Positions 18,680 to 27,363 of a stretch of 64,000 bases of DNA are shown here, one piece after another. The position numbers and the translations under genes are program-made. The stretch is from Enterocloster hominis (ex Liu et al. 2021) (lineage in GTDB: Bacteria; Bacillota; Clostridia; Lachnospirales; Lachnospiraceae). The stretch is from positions 1 to 64,000 of the forward strand of contig JACRTJ010000024.1 of assembly GCA_014385265.1 (NCBI GenBank). The letters run 5' to 3'. The notes under the pieces were generated by a model. It was not told the DNA's origin and did no database searches. It saw only the letters and a program-made list of their open reading frames with translations. Each line of letters starts with the position of its first letter. Within the stretch, counting starts at the first letter, position 1.

Positions 18680-18707
18680 TTGACAAATCCCCAGCAAGTG
18701 CTATACT
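18680..18707 (+). promoter_or_regulatory. Promoter of the thrS T-box transcript
   Basis: A perfect TTGACA at 18680-18685 and TATACT at 18702-18707 with a 16-base spacer, immediately upstream of the T-box leader. Confidence 0.8.
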
Positions 18708-18714
18708 AGTGCAT

Positions 18715-18970
18715 AAGTTCAAACAGCAACACGAAGACAGGAAGAGTAAGCTTTAGGAAATGTCCAGAGAGGAGCGCCCTGTGCTGAAAGCGTTTTACAG
18801 GACCTTTGGCTGAAGACCGCCCTGGAGTGTCCCTTAATCGGGAACGGTGATTCCGTTATCATCAGAAATAAGAGGTATGGGCCTTATATACGGCTCGTGC
18901 TAGCAGGGTGGAACCGCGGGTAAACTCGTCCCTTGCCATAGACAGAACGTCTGTGGCAGGGGATTTTTTA
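18715..18970 (+). promoter_or_regulatory. T-box riboswitch (threonine) with terminator
   Basis: A leader RNA that senses uncharged tRNA and controls thrS. The hallmark T-box AGGGTGGAACCGCGGG lies at 18905-18920. In the specifier region GCTGAAGACCGCCCTGGAGT the codon ACC at 18816-18818 is threonine, matching the downstream gene. The terminator stem (about 929-945 with 951-963 in the 18 kb coordinates) ends in TTTTTT at 18964-18969. The tRNA-dependent switch would replace this with the antiterminator formed by the T-box segment. The limits of Stem I are approximate. Confidence 0.93.
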
Positions 18971-19043
18971 TGTTATAAGCAAGTACACCCTATGACATAA
19001 AAAGCGGGTGCCTGTTTTCCATATATTGAAAAGGAGAGATACA

Positions 19044-20984
19044 ATGAAAGTTACACTGAAGGACGGCTCTGTAAAAGAGTACGCACAGCCCATGGCTGTC
19101 ATTGACATTGCAAAAGATATCAGCGAAGGCCTGGCAAGAATGGCCTGTGTGGCAGAGATCAACGGGGAAGAGGCAGATCTGAGGACTGTGGTGGATTCTG
19201 ACTGCCAGTTAAATATCCTGACTGCCAAGGACGCCGAGGGCCTGGCAGCCCTTCGCCATACAGCCAGCCACGTGATGGCCCAGGCCATTAAGCGTTTATG
19301 GCCCGATACGAAGCTGGCCATCGGTCCGTCCATTGCCGACGGCTTCTATTATGATGTGGATCCGGTGAATCCCATTACTGCCGATGACTTGGAAAAAATC
19401 GAGGCTGAAATGAAGAAGATCATCAAGGAGGCCCTGCCGCTGGAGCGCTTCGAGCTCCCCAGAGCCGAGGCCATCGCCCTTATGAAGGAGAAGGACGAGC
19501 CCTATAAGGTGGAACTGATCGAGGACCTTCCCGAGGATTCCGTTATCAGCTTCTATAAGCAGGGCGAATTTACAGACCTGTGCGCCGGCCCCCATCTGAT
19601 GACCACAAAGGAGATCGGCAAGGCGTTCAAGCTCATGAACATTGCAGGCGCTTACTGGCGCGGCAGTGAAAAAAATAAGATGCTCACAAGGATCTATGCC
19701 ACTGCCTTTCAGAAAAAAGAGGATCTGGAGGCCTATGTGACCATGATGGAGGAGGCCAAAAAGCGTGACCACAGAAAGCTGGGCCGCGAGCTGGGCCTGT
19801 TCATGATGCATGAGGCTGGTCCGGGCTTCCCGTTCTTCCTTCCCAAGGGAATGATCTTAAAGAACACACTGCTGGATTACTGGCGTGAGATCCATAAGAA
19901 GGCCGGTTATGTGGAAATCTCCTCCCCGATCATCATGAACCGGAAGCTCTGGGAGAATTCCGGTCACTGGGATCATTACAAGGACAACATGTATACGACG
20001 GTCATCGATGACGAGGATTATGCCGTAAAGCCCATGAACTGTCCGGGCGGTATTCTTGTATATGCGTCTGAGCCCCGTTCCTACCGGGATCTTCCCATCC
20101 GTATGGGAGAGATCGGTCTGGTACACCGCCACGAAAAATCCGGCCAGCTCCATGGCCTCATGCGTGTGCGCTGCTTCAACCAGGACGATGCCCATATTTT
20201 CATGATGCCGGAGCAGATCCGCGATGAGATCAAGGGCGTGGCCCAGCTCATCGACAGCGTATACAAGCTGTTCGGCTTTGAGTATCATGTGGAGCTGTCC
20301 ACAAGACCGGAGGACTCCATGGGAAGCGACGAGGACTGGGAGATGGCTACAAGTGCGCTCCAGGGCGCCCTGGATGATCTGGGCCTGAACTATGTGGTCA
20401 ACGAGGGTGACGGCGCCTTCTATGGTCCCAAGATCGACTTCCATCTGGTTGACTGCATCGGAAGGACCTGGCAGTGCGGAACCATCCAGCTGGATTTCCA
20501 GATGCCCCAGAGATTTAACCTGGAGTACATCGGCGCGGATGGAGAGAAGCACAGACCCATCATGATCCACCGCGTGGCCTTTGGCTCTGTGGAGCGTTTC
20601 ATCGGCATCCTCATCGAGCACTTTGCCGGTGCATTCCCCACCTGGCTGGCTCCGGTACAGGTAAAGGTGCTTCCCATCTCTGAGAAGTATGAGGAATACG
20701 CAAAGTCCGTAAAGGCCCAGCTGGATGAGGCCGGGATCCGCGCAGAGATCGATCTCCGCTCTGAGAAGATCGGCTACAAGATCCGCGAGGCCCAGACCCA
20801 GAAGATCCCCTATATGCTGGTCGTAGGACAGAAGGAGGAGGCCGACGGTACGGTTTCCGTAAGAAGCCGCTTCAAGGGCGACGAGGGCTCCAGAGAGCTT
20901 TCTGGTTTTATCTCTGATGTGAAAGAGGAGATCGCCGGAAGAGTGAACCGGCCGGTGGAAGTGGAGAAGAAAGAAGTAAAATAG
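19044..20984 (+). CDS. thrS: Threonyl-tRNA synthetase
   Basis: A 646-residue class II synthetase that charges tRNA-Thr. Domain order: TGS (about 1-62), editing/SAD domain with HTASHVMAQAIKRLWP and DLCAGPHL (about 63-225), catalytic core with the zinc/active-site region MNCPGGILVYASEPRSYRDLP and VHRHEKSGQLHGLMRVRCFNQDDAHIF, and a C-terminal anticodon-binding domain (VQVKVLPISEKYEEYA onward). AAAGGAGAG at 19030-19037 selects ATG 19044. Expression is under the T-box upstream. Confidence 0.98.
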   Translation: MKVTLKDGSVKEYAQPMAVIDIAKDISEGLARMACVAEINGEEADLRTVVDSDCQLNILTAKDAEGLAALRHTASHVMAQAIKRLWPDTKLAIGPSIADGFYYDVDPVNPITADDLEKIEAEMKKIIKEALPLERFELPRAEAIALMKEKDEPYKVELIEDLPEDSVISFYKQGEFTDLCAGPHLMTTKEIGKAFKLMNIAGAYWRGSEKNKMLTRIYATAFQKKEDLEAYVTMMEEAKKRDHRKLGRELGLFMMHEAGPGFPFFLPKGMILKNTLLDYWREIHKKAGYVEISSPIIMNRKLWENSGHWDHYKDNMYTTVIDDEDYAVKPMNCPGGILVYASEPRSYRDLPIRMGEIGLVHRHEKSGQLHGLMRVRCFNQDDAHIFMMPEQIRDEIKGVAQLIDSVYKLFGFEYHVELSTRPEDSMGSDEDWEMATSALQGALDDLGLNYVVNEGDGAFYGPKIDFHLVDCIGRTWQCGTIQLDFQMPQRFNLEYIGADGEKHRPIMIHRVAFGSVERFIGILIEHFAGAFPTWLAPVQVKVLPISEKYEEYAKSVKAQLDEAGIRAEIDLRSEKIGYKIREAQTQKIPYMLVVGQKEEADGTVSVRSRFKGDEGSRELSGFISDVKEEIAGRVNRPVEVEKKEVK

Positions 20985-21023
20985 AAACGTAGTTGAATGA
21001 TTTTTATTCCGCTTTGGCCATAG

Positions 21024-21070
21024 AAAGAGTCTGCGAAAAAACAAATCGTGTTTTTTCGCAGACTCTTTTA
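21024..21070 (+). terminator. Strong terminator after thrS, shared with convergent gene
   Basis: A perfect 20-base stem (21024-21043 with 21049-21068) with a 5-base loop is followed by TTATAG. It overlaps the stop codon of the minus-strand regulator and marks the left edge of the AT-rich block. Confidence 0.9.
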
Positions 21071-23062
21071 TAGATTGTCAATTTTGCAGCATTCTAAAAT
21101 GAATTCTCCAAGTTCTGTAATAGTGCATCCCTGTTTGGTCTTCATAACTTGAATATAAGATTTACTAGAAAGTTCCGCTAAAGTTGTCCGTACTTGATGC
21201 GGGGTAAGTGAAACTCCTTGCTCCCCTAGCAGAATAAGAATTTTATTTCTTCCTACATGGGGATGTTTTTTTACAATATCTAAGATTGCTTTATCCGAAC
21301 GTGATAGTTCCGCTTTTTTGTATGGCCTACAATCAATATAAGAAGGTAGCTGGGCAAGGGTCAGTTTTTTTCCATTAAAAACATGATGGAAATATAGACA
21401 TAAATTAACCAGTTCTTTCATGTTTCCTGGATAATCGTAATCAATGAGAAATTCCAGTAACTGATTAGTAAATATAGATTCTACCCCTTGAAAATTTCCA
21501 GGGGTTAATTCGTTTAAAATATATTCATAAAATATAGGAATCATTTCTTTCAACTCCCTAATAGGATTAAGTTTTAAAGACAGGGTGTTAAGCTGAAAGA
21601 ATAACTCGTTCAAAAAAAGGCCGGAGGAGATTTGTTCTTTAATATCACCGCTGTAAGAGCAGATAAAACGTACTGGATGGTAGTCTTTGGAAGTAAAATC
21701 AGTGTTAATTTTTCCAAGGACAGAACTTAAAAAAAACTGAAATTCCATAGAAGCTCGTTCCAAATGATCTATAAATAGGGTAGCAGGATTGCCGTCGCTT
21801 ATTAGAGCTTCTAAATCAGAATATGAGTTTATGGGAGATGATATAGGATGACCAGCATCCAGTGTAAGAAAAGGTATATCATCACTGACCGAGTTTGCAT
21901 GAACGTATTGCGCTAAATGTTTTTGAAATAATCCATCTTCCCCCAGCAGCAGAACAGGAAATGAGGATTCTGAAAATGAAGATAGAGTGCGAAAAATATA
22001 AGAAATACGGCGGTTTTGGAATATACGATGGCTTAGACTGCTGCCAGGGTCTAAGACTGTATATTTTTTGCTCTTTTTTATATTCCATAATGGGGCAGTA
22101 ACTGGGTAGCGTGAGGAGAGGCCATCCAAAAGGAAAAGGTATCTAAGACTCCGATTAGATATCTCAAAGGAATCAGCTAGAAATAAAGAAAACTTGTCCC
22201 CATTTTCATTTGAAAGAGAAGCTGGTGTTCCAGAAAGAAGTTCGTTAAAAGTAATAAAATTACCTTGCTCTCTTAAAAGGTCAGTTAATATATGTTTTTT
22301 AACATGCCCACGGTCCGATTGTAAAGAGGAACAGAAGGTATGGTTGGCCATTTCAATAGAGCCGCAGGCATCAACAACGCAGATTCCAAGGTTCATTGTA
22401 TCTAAAATCTTATCGCGAACGGTAAAATAACGCATAGATTCCTCAGATCGCAAATCAATATGTCTCATAAAATTGCTGATATATCCAGCATAGTTATTAG
22501 TTACATAATTCAAAAGTATTTCGGGAAGATGAAAATAATTGATAATAAAGCACAAAGTAGCAATATCTACATTGCGGTTGCCTATATCAATTACATTTCT
22601 AATTGTGGAAGGAACAAATCTGGACTCTCCGGGTGTGATGGCATGATGGAAAGATGAATCCGGTAAGGGTCCTCCTGGATAGTAAATGGTATAGATATAT
22701 TGCGTGAAACCAAGATCTTGTAACGATTTTAAAACTGCTTCACAATTCTTTTTCCTATCACTTACAATACACACTTTAGAGAGGGAGGGAATTTCTAAAA
22801 TTTTATGAATATGTGTATAGTTTAGTTCTCGTACGCATTGCTTTGAGCATATGCCTTTTTCTTTTATAATTTCATTGACTCTGGATTCGCAGAGAGCAGA
22901 GGAAAAAAGCACAAGCTGGTATTTTGTAATCACTTCCGGGTTTAACTGATCAATTTGAATGCTGTCAAAATCCAGATGAGATGAAAAAATAGCGGATAAA
23001 TATGGAAGAATTCCAAGCTTGGCTGAAGAGTCAATATATAATAAAAGAACTTGAGGTTTCAT
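21068..23062 (-). CDS. PAS/degenerate AAA+ regulator, winged-helix C-terminus
   Basis: A 664-residue cytoplasmic regulator built like a sigma-54 activator but decayed in its key motifs. Residues 1-200 form a sensor-like region I do not recognise, 215-320 look PAS-like (MNLGICVVDACGSIEMAN), and 368-560 align with the AAA+ enhancer-binding core. Walker A reads GEDGLFQK (374-381) instead of GESGTGKE, Walker B ends FIDH instead of FLDE, and no GAFTGA loop is present. The R-finger region and DYDYPGNMKELVNL remain. The C-terminus (about 585-664) resembles a winged helix rather than a Fis-type helix-turn-helix. AAAGGA precedes the ATG. It is divergent from the amidohydrolase/transporter operon, which it probably controls. 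Confidence 0.75.
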   Translation of the reverse strand: MKPQVLLLYIDSSAKLGILPYLSAIFSSHLDFDSIQIDQLNPEVITKYQLVLFSSALCESRVNEIIKEKGICSKQCVRELNYTHIHKILEIPSLSKVCIVSDRKKNCEAVLKSLQDLGFTQYIYTIYYPGGPLPDSSFHHAITPGESRFVPSTIRNVIDIGNRNVDIATLCFIINYFHLPEILLNYVTNNYAGYISNFMRHIDLRSEESMRYFTVRDKILDTMNLGICVVDACGSIEMANHTFCSSLQSDRGHVKKHILTDLLREQGNFITFNELLSGTPASLSNENGDKFSLFLADSFEISNRSLRYLFLLDGLSSRYPVTAPLWNIKKSKKYTVLDPGSSLSHRIFQNRRISYIFRTLSSFSESSFPVLLLGEDGLFQKHLAQYVHANSVSDDIPFLTLDAGHPISSPINSYSDLEALISDGNPATLFIDHLERASMEFQFFLSSVLGKINTDFTSKDYHPVRFICSYSGDIKEQISSGLFLNELFFQLNTLSLKLNPIRELKEMIPIFYEYILNELTPGNFQGVESIFTNQLLEFLIDYDYPGNMKELVNLCLYFHHVFNGKKLTLAQLPSYIDCRPYKKAELSRSDKAILDIVKKHPHVGRNKILILLGEQGVSLTPHQVRTTLAELSSKSYIQVMKTKQGCTITELGEFILECCKIDNL

Positions 23063-23190
23063 TTCGAATCTTTCCTTTCTGTAATTAGGTGATTTTTAAT
23101 TATAATAATACTTTATTGGGATAATTTCAACCAAAAACTGTAAAATAATTCGAAATAACGATTTAATAGAGAAAATAAATTTTAAATTAC

Positions 23191-23219
23191 TTGAAAATAA
23201 TGTATTATTATGATAATAG
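23191..23219 (+). promoter_or_regulatory. Candidate promoter of the amidohydrolase/peptide-importer operon
   Basis: TTGAAA at 23191-23196 and TAATAG at 23214-23219 with a 17-base spacer. The 201-base divergent intergenic region is very AT-rich, so chance matches are easy. No sigma-54 -24/-12 (TGGCAC-N5-TTGC) element is evident. TTCGAA occurs twice in the region, at 23063 and about 23152. Confidence 0.45.
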
Positions 23220-23263
23220 TATCGTATAAAGTCGAATATCAATTATTAGAAAAGGAGGATCTT

Positions 23264-24439
23264 ATGAAAGCCATAACAAATGGAACAATTATGACGATTA
23301 CAAAAGGTATAATACCGAATGGAACTGTACTGATTAATGATAAGAAAATAGTGGCGGTAGGAGAAAATGTTCCTGTGCCGGAAGGCTGCGAGATTATTGA
23401 TGCGCATCATGGGATTATAACTCCAGGATTTATTGACTGTCATACACATATTTCTACATTCGGAGAATTAAAAACAATGCCTGGTCTCCAGGTAGACGGA
23501 AACGAGGGATCAGATCCAATTACACCTCATGTTCGTGCGCTGGATGCCATATATCCAGAAGATCCTGCGATAGCTAAAGCCAGGGCCGCAGGTTTTACTA
23601 CGGTCTATACAGGACCGGGTTCTGCCAATGTGATTGGAGGAACAGGTATCGCCATGAAGCTTAGGGGGCATACGGCTGAAGAGATGGTGATTCCAGGTAC
23701 GGAAGCGATGAAATTTGCGCTGGGTGAAAATCCCAAAAGATTCTATGGATTGGAAAGAAAAACTGCCCCGTGGACACGCATGGGAACAGCGGCAATTTTA
23801 CGGGAAGCATTATACAACGCAAAAAATTATGCAGATAAATTGGACGAGGCGAAAAATGATCCAGCTAAATCGCCAGATCGGGATTTTAAATTAGATGCAT
23901 TGGTTCCGGTAGTTCGAGGAAAACAGCGGGTTCGAATTCACTGCCACCGGGCAGATGATATTGCAACAGCCGTCCGCATTGGAAAAGAATACGGTTTAGA
24001 CTTTACATTGGAGCATGCGACAGAGGGCTACCTTGTTAAGGATTTAATTGCAGAAAATCACTTGTACTGTGTGGTTGGTCCATTACTCTTAGATCCATTA
24101 AAACAGGAGGTGTGGGGGTTAAAGCTGGAGACTGCTGGAATATTAACAGATGCAGGGATTAAGGTATGCTTGACAGCTGATACTTCAGGAGGTACTGCGT
24201 GGCTTCCGGTAGAAGCTGGGTTATTAACTCGACGTGGTCTTTCAGAAGAGGATGCCTTGAGAGGTTTAACCATATATCCTGCAGAGGTTTTGAGGTTAGA
24301 TCATCGGATTGGATCAATAGAGCCAGGAAAAGATGCAGATATTGCAATTTTTGATGGCAACCCATTAAGCAGTCTCTCTCTTTGCCAGATGACAATGATT
24401 GAGGGAGAGATCGTATTTCGGAGGGAGAGAGATGTATGA
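23264..24439 (+). CDS. Metal-dependent amidohydrolase, imidazolonepropionase-like
   Basis: A 391-residue cytoplasmic amidohydrolase of the COG1228-like group. Residues 1-55 form the small beta-sandwich part, then GFIDCHTHIS gives the H60-x-H62 metal motif. IHCHRADDI, LEHATEGY and LTADTSGGTAW supply further metal and active-site candidates. The C-terminal IGSIEPGKDADIAIFDGNPL is typical of the family. AAAGGAGGAT at 23251-23260 selects ATG 23264. It overlaps its tandem paralogue by four bases (ATGA). Linkage to a dipeptide-type importer suggests hydrolysis of an imported amide or peptide-like compound. The substrate is not deducible. Confidence 0.85.
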   Translation: MKAITNGTIMTITKGIIPNGTVLINDKKIVAVGENVPVPEGCEIIDAHHGIITPGFIDCHTHISTFGELKTMPGLQVDGNEGSDPITPHVRALDAIYPEDPAIAKARAAGFTTVYTGPGSANVIGGTGIAMKLRGHTAEEMVIPGTEAMKFALGENPKRFYGLERKTAPWTRMGTAAILREALYNAKNYADKLDEAKNDPAKSPDRDFKLDALVPVVRGKQRVRIHCHRADDIATAVRIGKEYGLDFTLEHATEGYLVKDLIAENHLYCVVGPLLLDPLKQEVWGLKLETAGILTDAGIKVCLTADTSGGTAWLPVEAGLLTRRGLSEEDALRGLTIYPAEVLRLDHRIGSIEPGKDADIAIFDGNPLSSLSLCQMTMIEGEIVFRRERDV

Positions 24440-25599
24440 TTGCAATAAAGGCACGTACCATAAATACAATCACAAGAGGGATTCTTGAAAATGGTTCGAT
24501 TTTAATCGAAAATGGAAAAATTATCGATGTAGGAGAAAATCTGGATGTTTCCCAGGCGGCGGAGATAATTGAATTGGATAATGGATATGTGATGCCTGGA
24601 TTAATTGATTGTCATACTCATTTGTCAGTTCACCAGCATCTAGTGACAAATCCAGGAAGTCTTTTGGATGTAAATGAAGGATCGGATCCGATTACACCGC
24701 AAATTCATGCAATTGATGCATTTAATCCTTAGGATCCGGCAATCCCGTTAGTTAGGAGTGCGGGATTCACCACAATTTATACTGGTCCAGGATCAGCCAA
24801 CTGTATTGGTGGACAAGGTTTCGCACTAAAGCTTAGAGGAACCACGGTAGATGAGATGTGTATACCGGGAACTGAAATGATGAAATTTGCCTTAGGGGAA
24901 AATCCAAAACGCTTTTACGGTGGAAGAAAATTAGAACCATGGACACGGATGGGTACTGCAGCTCTAATCAGAAAAACCTTATATGATGCAAAAACATATT
25001 CAAAAAAGCTTTTGGAGGGGGAAATAGATCCAGAAAAAGCTCCAGCCCCTAACTTTAAAATGGAAGCTCTCGTAAAAGTAGTGAGAGGAGAGCAGCGGGT
25101 TAGAATTCATTGCCATAGAGCGGATGATATTATGACTGCTATCCGAATTTCAGAGGAGTTTGGCTTAGATTATGTTTTGGAGCACTGTACAGAAGGCTAC
25201 ATGATAAAAGATGTGCTGGCATCGAAGAAATGTAAATGTGTCGTAGGGCCATTAAGATTATCGCCTTTAAAACAGGAAGTATGGGGAATCCGTATGGATA
25301 CTCCGGGTATTCTTTCCAACGCGGGAGTACATGTCAGTTTAACTGCAGATACAGCTGGAAAGACTGCGTGGCTACCTATGGAAGTTGGATTATGCATGAC
25401 CAGAGGCTTAAAAGAAGAGGAGGCATTGAGGGGGATTACAATTTATCCAGCACAGGTTTTAGGATTAGAAGAACGTATTGGTTCCATAGAACCGGGAAAG
25501 GACGCGGATATTGCAATTTTTGATGGACATCCATTAGATAACTTAACGCTTTGCCGTATGACTATGATCGATGGAAAGGTTTATCATAATACAATTTAA
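24436..25599 (+). pseudogene. Second amidohydrolase paralogue with in-frame TAG at codon 99
   Basis: A tandem paralogue of the preceding gene, 387 codons if read through. The frame stays open across the TAG at 24730-24732: upstream ends IHAIDAFNP, downstream resumes DPAIPLVRSAGFTTIYTGPGS in the same frame. The TAG stands exactly where the paralogue has Glu99 (AIYPED), so a single GAG-to-TAG change explains it. All metal motifs are otherwise kept (H60-x-H62, IHCHRADDI, LEHCTEGY, LTADTAGKTAW). It could be a recent nonsense mutation, a sequencing error or, less likely, amber read-through. The 98-residue N-terminal fragment alone would not be a working enzyme. Confidence 0.8.
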
Positions 25600-25618
25600 G
25601 TAAGGAGGATAAGTTAGT

Positions 25619-27289
25619 ATGAAAAAAAGGTTTATTTCAGTTATTCTTTCTGCGATGATGATTATGACAGCATGTGCTCCAAAAGAAGAAACGACTTCTA
25701 CAGTCGCCTCGAAACAGTCAGAAAAAAATGAAGATATACAAGCGACAGAAGCGGCTGAAGAAACGAGCTCATCTACTGGAAAGACTATTACTATTGGAAC
25801 TCCATACACAATTGATACATTTCTTCCCTGGGATTTCACTTCTGATGGAGACAGGTATGTGATCAGCAACGTTTATGAGTGTTTGTTTGAATATGATGCC
25901 AATACATGTATTCCTGTTCTGGCAGAAAGCTATACGAACCCAGATGACTGTACATGGGATGTAAAGATTCGAGAAAATGCATACTGGCATACAGGAAATA
26001 AGTTGTTCGGAGATGAAAAAGTACAGATTAAAGCAGAAGATGTTAAGTGGGTCATGGATTGGACTATGGATCCGGCTAATGGATCCAAGCAACAGACAAA
26101 TTTAAGCAGTGTGGTTTCATCAGTGGAGGTTCTGGATGATTTTACTTTGCGTTTTACTACACCGGAGCCCAAAGCCCTGTTTTTGTTTACACTTTCCCGT
26201 GTAATGATTTTCCCGAAAAAAGCAATTGATGAAGGATTTGATCTGAATGCCTGGCCAGTGGGCTCTGGTGCATTTAAATACGTATCGTATCAGACGGATG
26301 ATCAAGTGGTTTTGGAAAAAAACTCTGATTATTACATTACTCCTAATGTGGATGAAGTGATTTTTAAAATTATACCGGATAAATCTGTTTCGGCGATTGC
26401 TCTTCAGAATGGAGAAATTGACATTACAGCTCAAGTGTTATCTACAGATATTGATGCCATCGCTGCACAGGAAGATCTTGAGTTGGTGCCAAATACACTC
26501 GGATGGTATCGGTATGCGGGATTTAATTGTAAAGATCCTCTTTTCACAGATCCAGAAATAAGAAAGGCTCTGACTATGGCTGTGGATTTAGATGCGGCTG
26601 TGGATGCTATTTTCAAAAATAGTGCAGGGGTGAAACTGGCAGTGCGTGCATACGGACCAATTCCTCTTGAACTTCCGGGTGCAGATGAGACACTATGGAA
26701 AGAAAATGCCGTTGCCTATGACCCGGAGGGTGCTAAAAAGATATTAGAAAGTAAAGGATGGAAGACGGGTGCTGATGGGATTTATGAAAAAGACGGGAAG
26801 AAATTCTCTTTTACGATTAAGACTCCCAATAATGATAATAACCGGGTAAAGTTAGGAACGATCATTTCTACTCAGTTAAAACAGATAGGAATTGATTGTG
26901 TTGCTCAGCCTACAGAATGGGCTACCATGTTGACAGATATTAAGGCAGGAGAAACCCAGATGTTCGTTATGGGAGGAGGAAGTTCCTTAAATGGGATGGA
27001 AATGCTATTCCATACAACTTTAAGCCAGAGTAACTCGCACAGAGTTTTTTATGATAACCCTGAATGTGACGCGCTGATCGAAAAGGCGGCTGTAACCATT
27101 GATCCAGAAGAGCGCGGTAAGGTTTTAGCAGATGCGTCAAGTATGATAGTAAAGGATGCAGTGCATATGTTTGGATATTTTGAGTATGTACAGATTGGAA
27201 TGAACAAAAAGGTGACAGATTTTGAAAAGGCACCGACTTTATGGTACTCTCTCTGTAATGGATATAGAAATGTAGGCATATCTGAGTAG
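25619..27289 (+). CDS. ABC transporter substrate-binding lipoprotein, peptide family
   Basis: A 556-residue extracellular solute-binding protein of family 5 (dipeptide/oligopeptide/nickel type). The signal peptide ends in a lipobox at M-T-A-C19, then an acidic, Ser/Thr-rich linker (about 22-50), then the binding core with YTIDTFLPWDFTSDGDRYVISNVYECLFEYD and VKIRENAYWHTG. The gene follows the amidohydrolases with TAAGGAGG before the ATG, and a stem-loop separates it from the permease genes. As the exported, most abundant part of the importer it defines ligand choice, probably a small peptide or amidated amino acid. Confidence 0.92.
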   Translation: MKKRFISVILSAMMIMTACAPKEETTSTVASKQSEKNEDIQATEAAEETSSSTGKTITIGTPYTIDTFLPWDFTSDGDRYVISNVYECLFEYDANTCIPVLAESYTNPDDCTWDVKIRENAYWHTGNKLFGDEKVQIKAEDVKWVMDWTMDPANGSKQQTNLSSVVSSVEVLDDFTLRFTTPEPKALFLFTLSRVMIFPKKAIDEGFDLNAWPVGSGAFKYVSYQTDDQVVLEKNSDYYITPNVDEVIFKIIPDKSVSAIALQNGEIDITAQVLSTDIDAIAAQEDLELVPNTLGWYRYAGFNCKDPLFTDPEIRKALTMAVDLDAAVDAIFKNSAGVKLAVRAYGPIPLELPGADETLWKENAVAYDPEGAKKILESKGWKTGADGIYEKDGKKFSFTIKTPNNDNNRVKLGTIISTQLKQIGIDCVAQPTEWATMLTDIKAGETQMFVMGGGSSLNGMEMLFHTTLSQSNSHRVFYDNPECDALIEKAAVTIDPEERGKVLADASSMIVKDAVHMFGYFEYVQIGMNKKVTDFEKAPTLWYSLCNGYRNVGISE

Positions 27290-27303
27290 AGAAGTGAGAG
27301 AAA

Positions 27304-27340
27304 GGCGGGGGCTGCTTTTAGCAGTACCCGCCATATTTTA
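27304..27340 (+). terminator. Stem-loop between binding protein and permease
   Basis: GGCGGG at 27304-27309 pairs with CCCGCC at 27327-27332, with an inner CTGC/GCAG pairing (312-315 with 321-324), followed by an AT-rich tail. It likely acts as a leaky terminator or mRNA-stabilising hairpin, raising binding protein output above the permeases. Confidence 0.65.
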
Positions 27341-27363
27341 AATACCAGGAGAGGAGGAAATGT

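Noticed and set aside
17622-18722. A 366-codon open frame antisense to the RluD-like gene
   Set aside because: It is a shadow of a well-defined gene on the other strand.
19857-21044. A 395-codon open frame antisense to thrS
   Set aside because: thrS is unmistakable on the + strand; the antisense frame has no recognisable motif and no ribosome site.
24730-24732. Pyrrolysine at the TAG of the second amidohydrolase
   Set aside because: The paralogue has an ordinary Glu there, the family is not known to use pyrrolysine, and no pyl gene is visible. It is kept only as an option to test.
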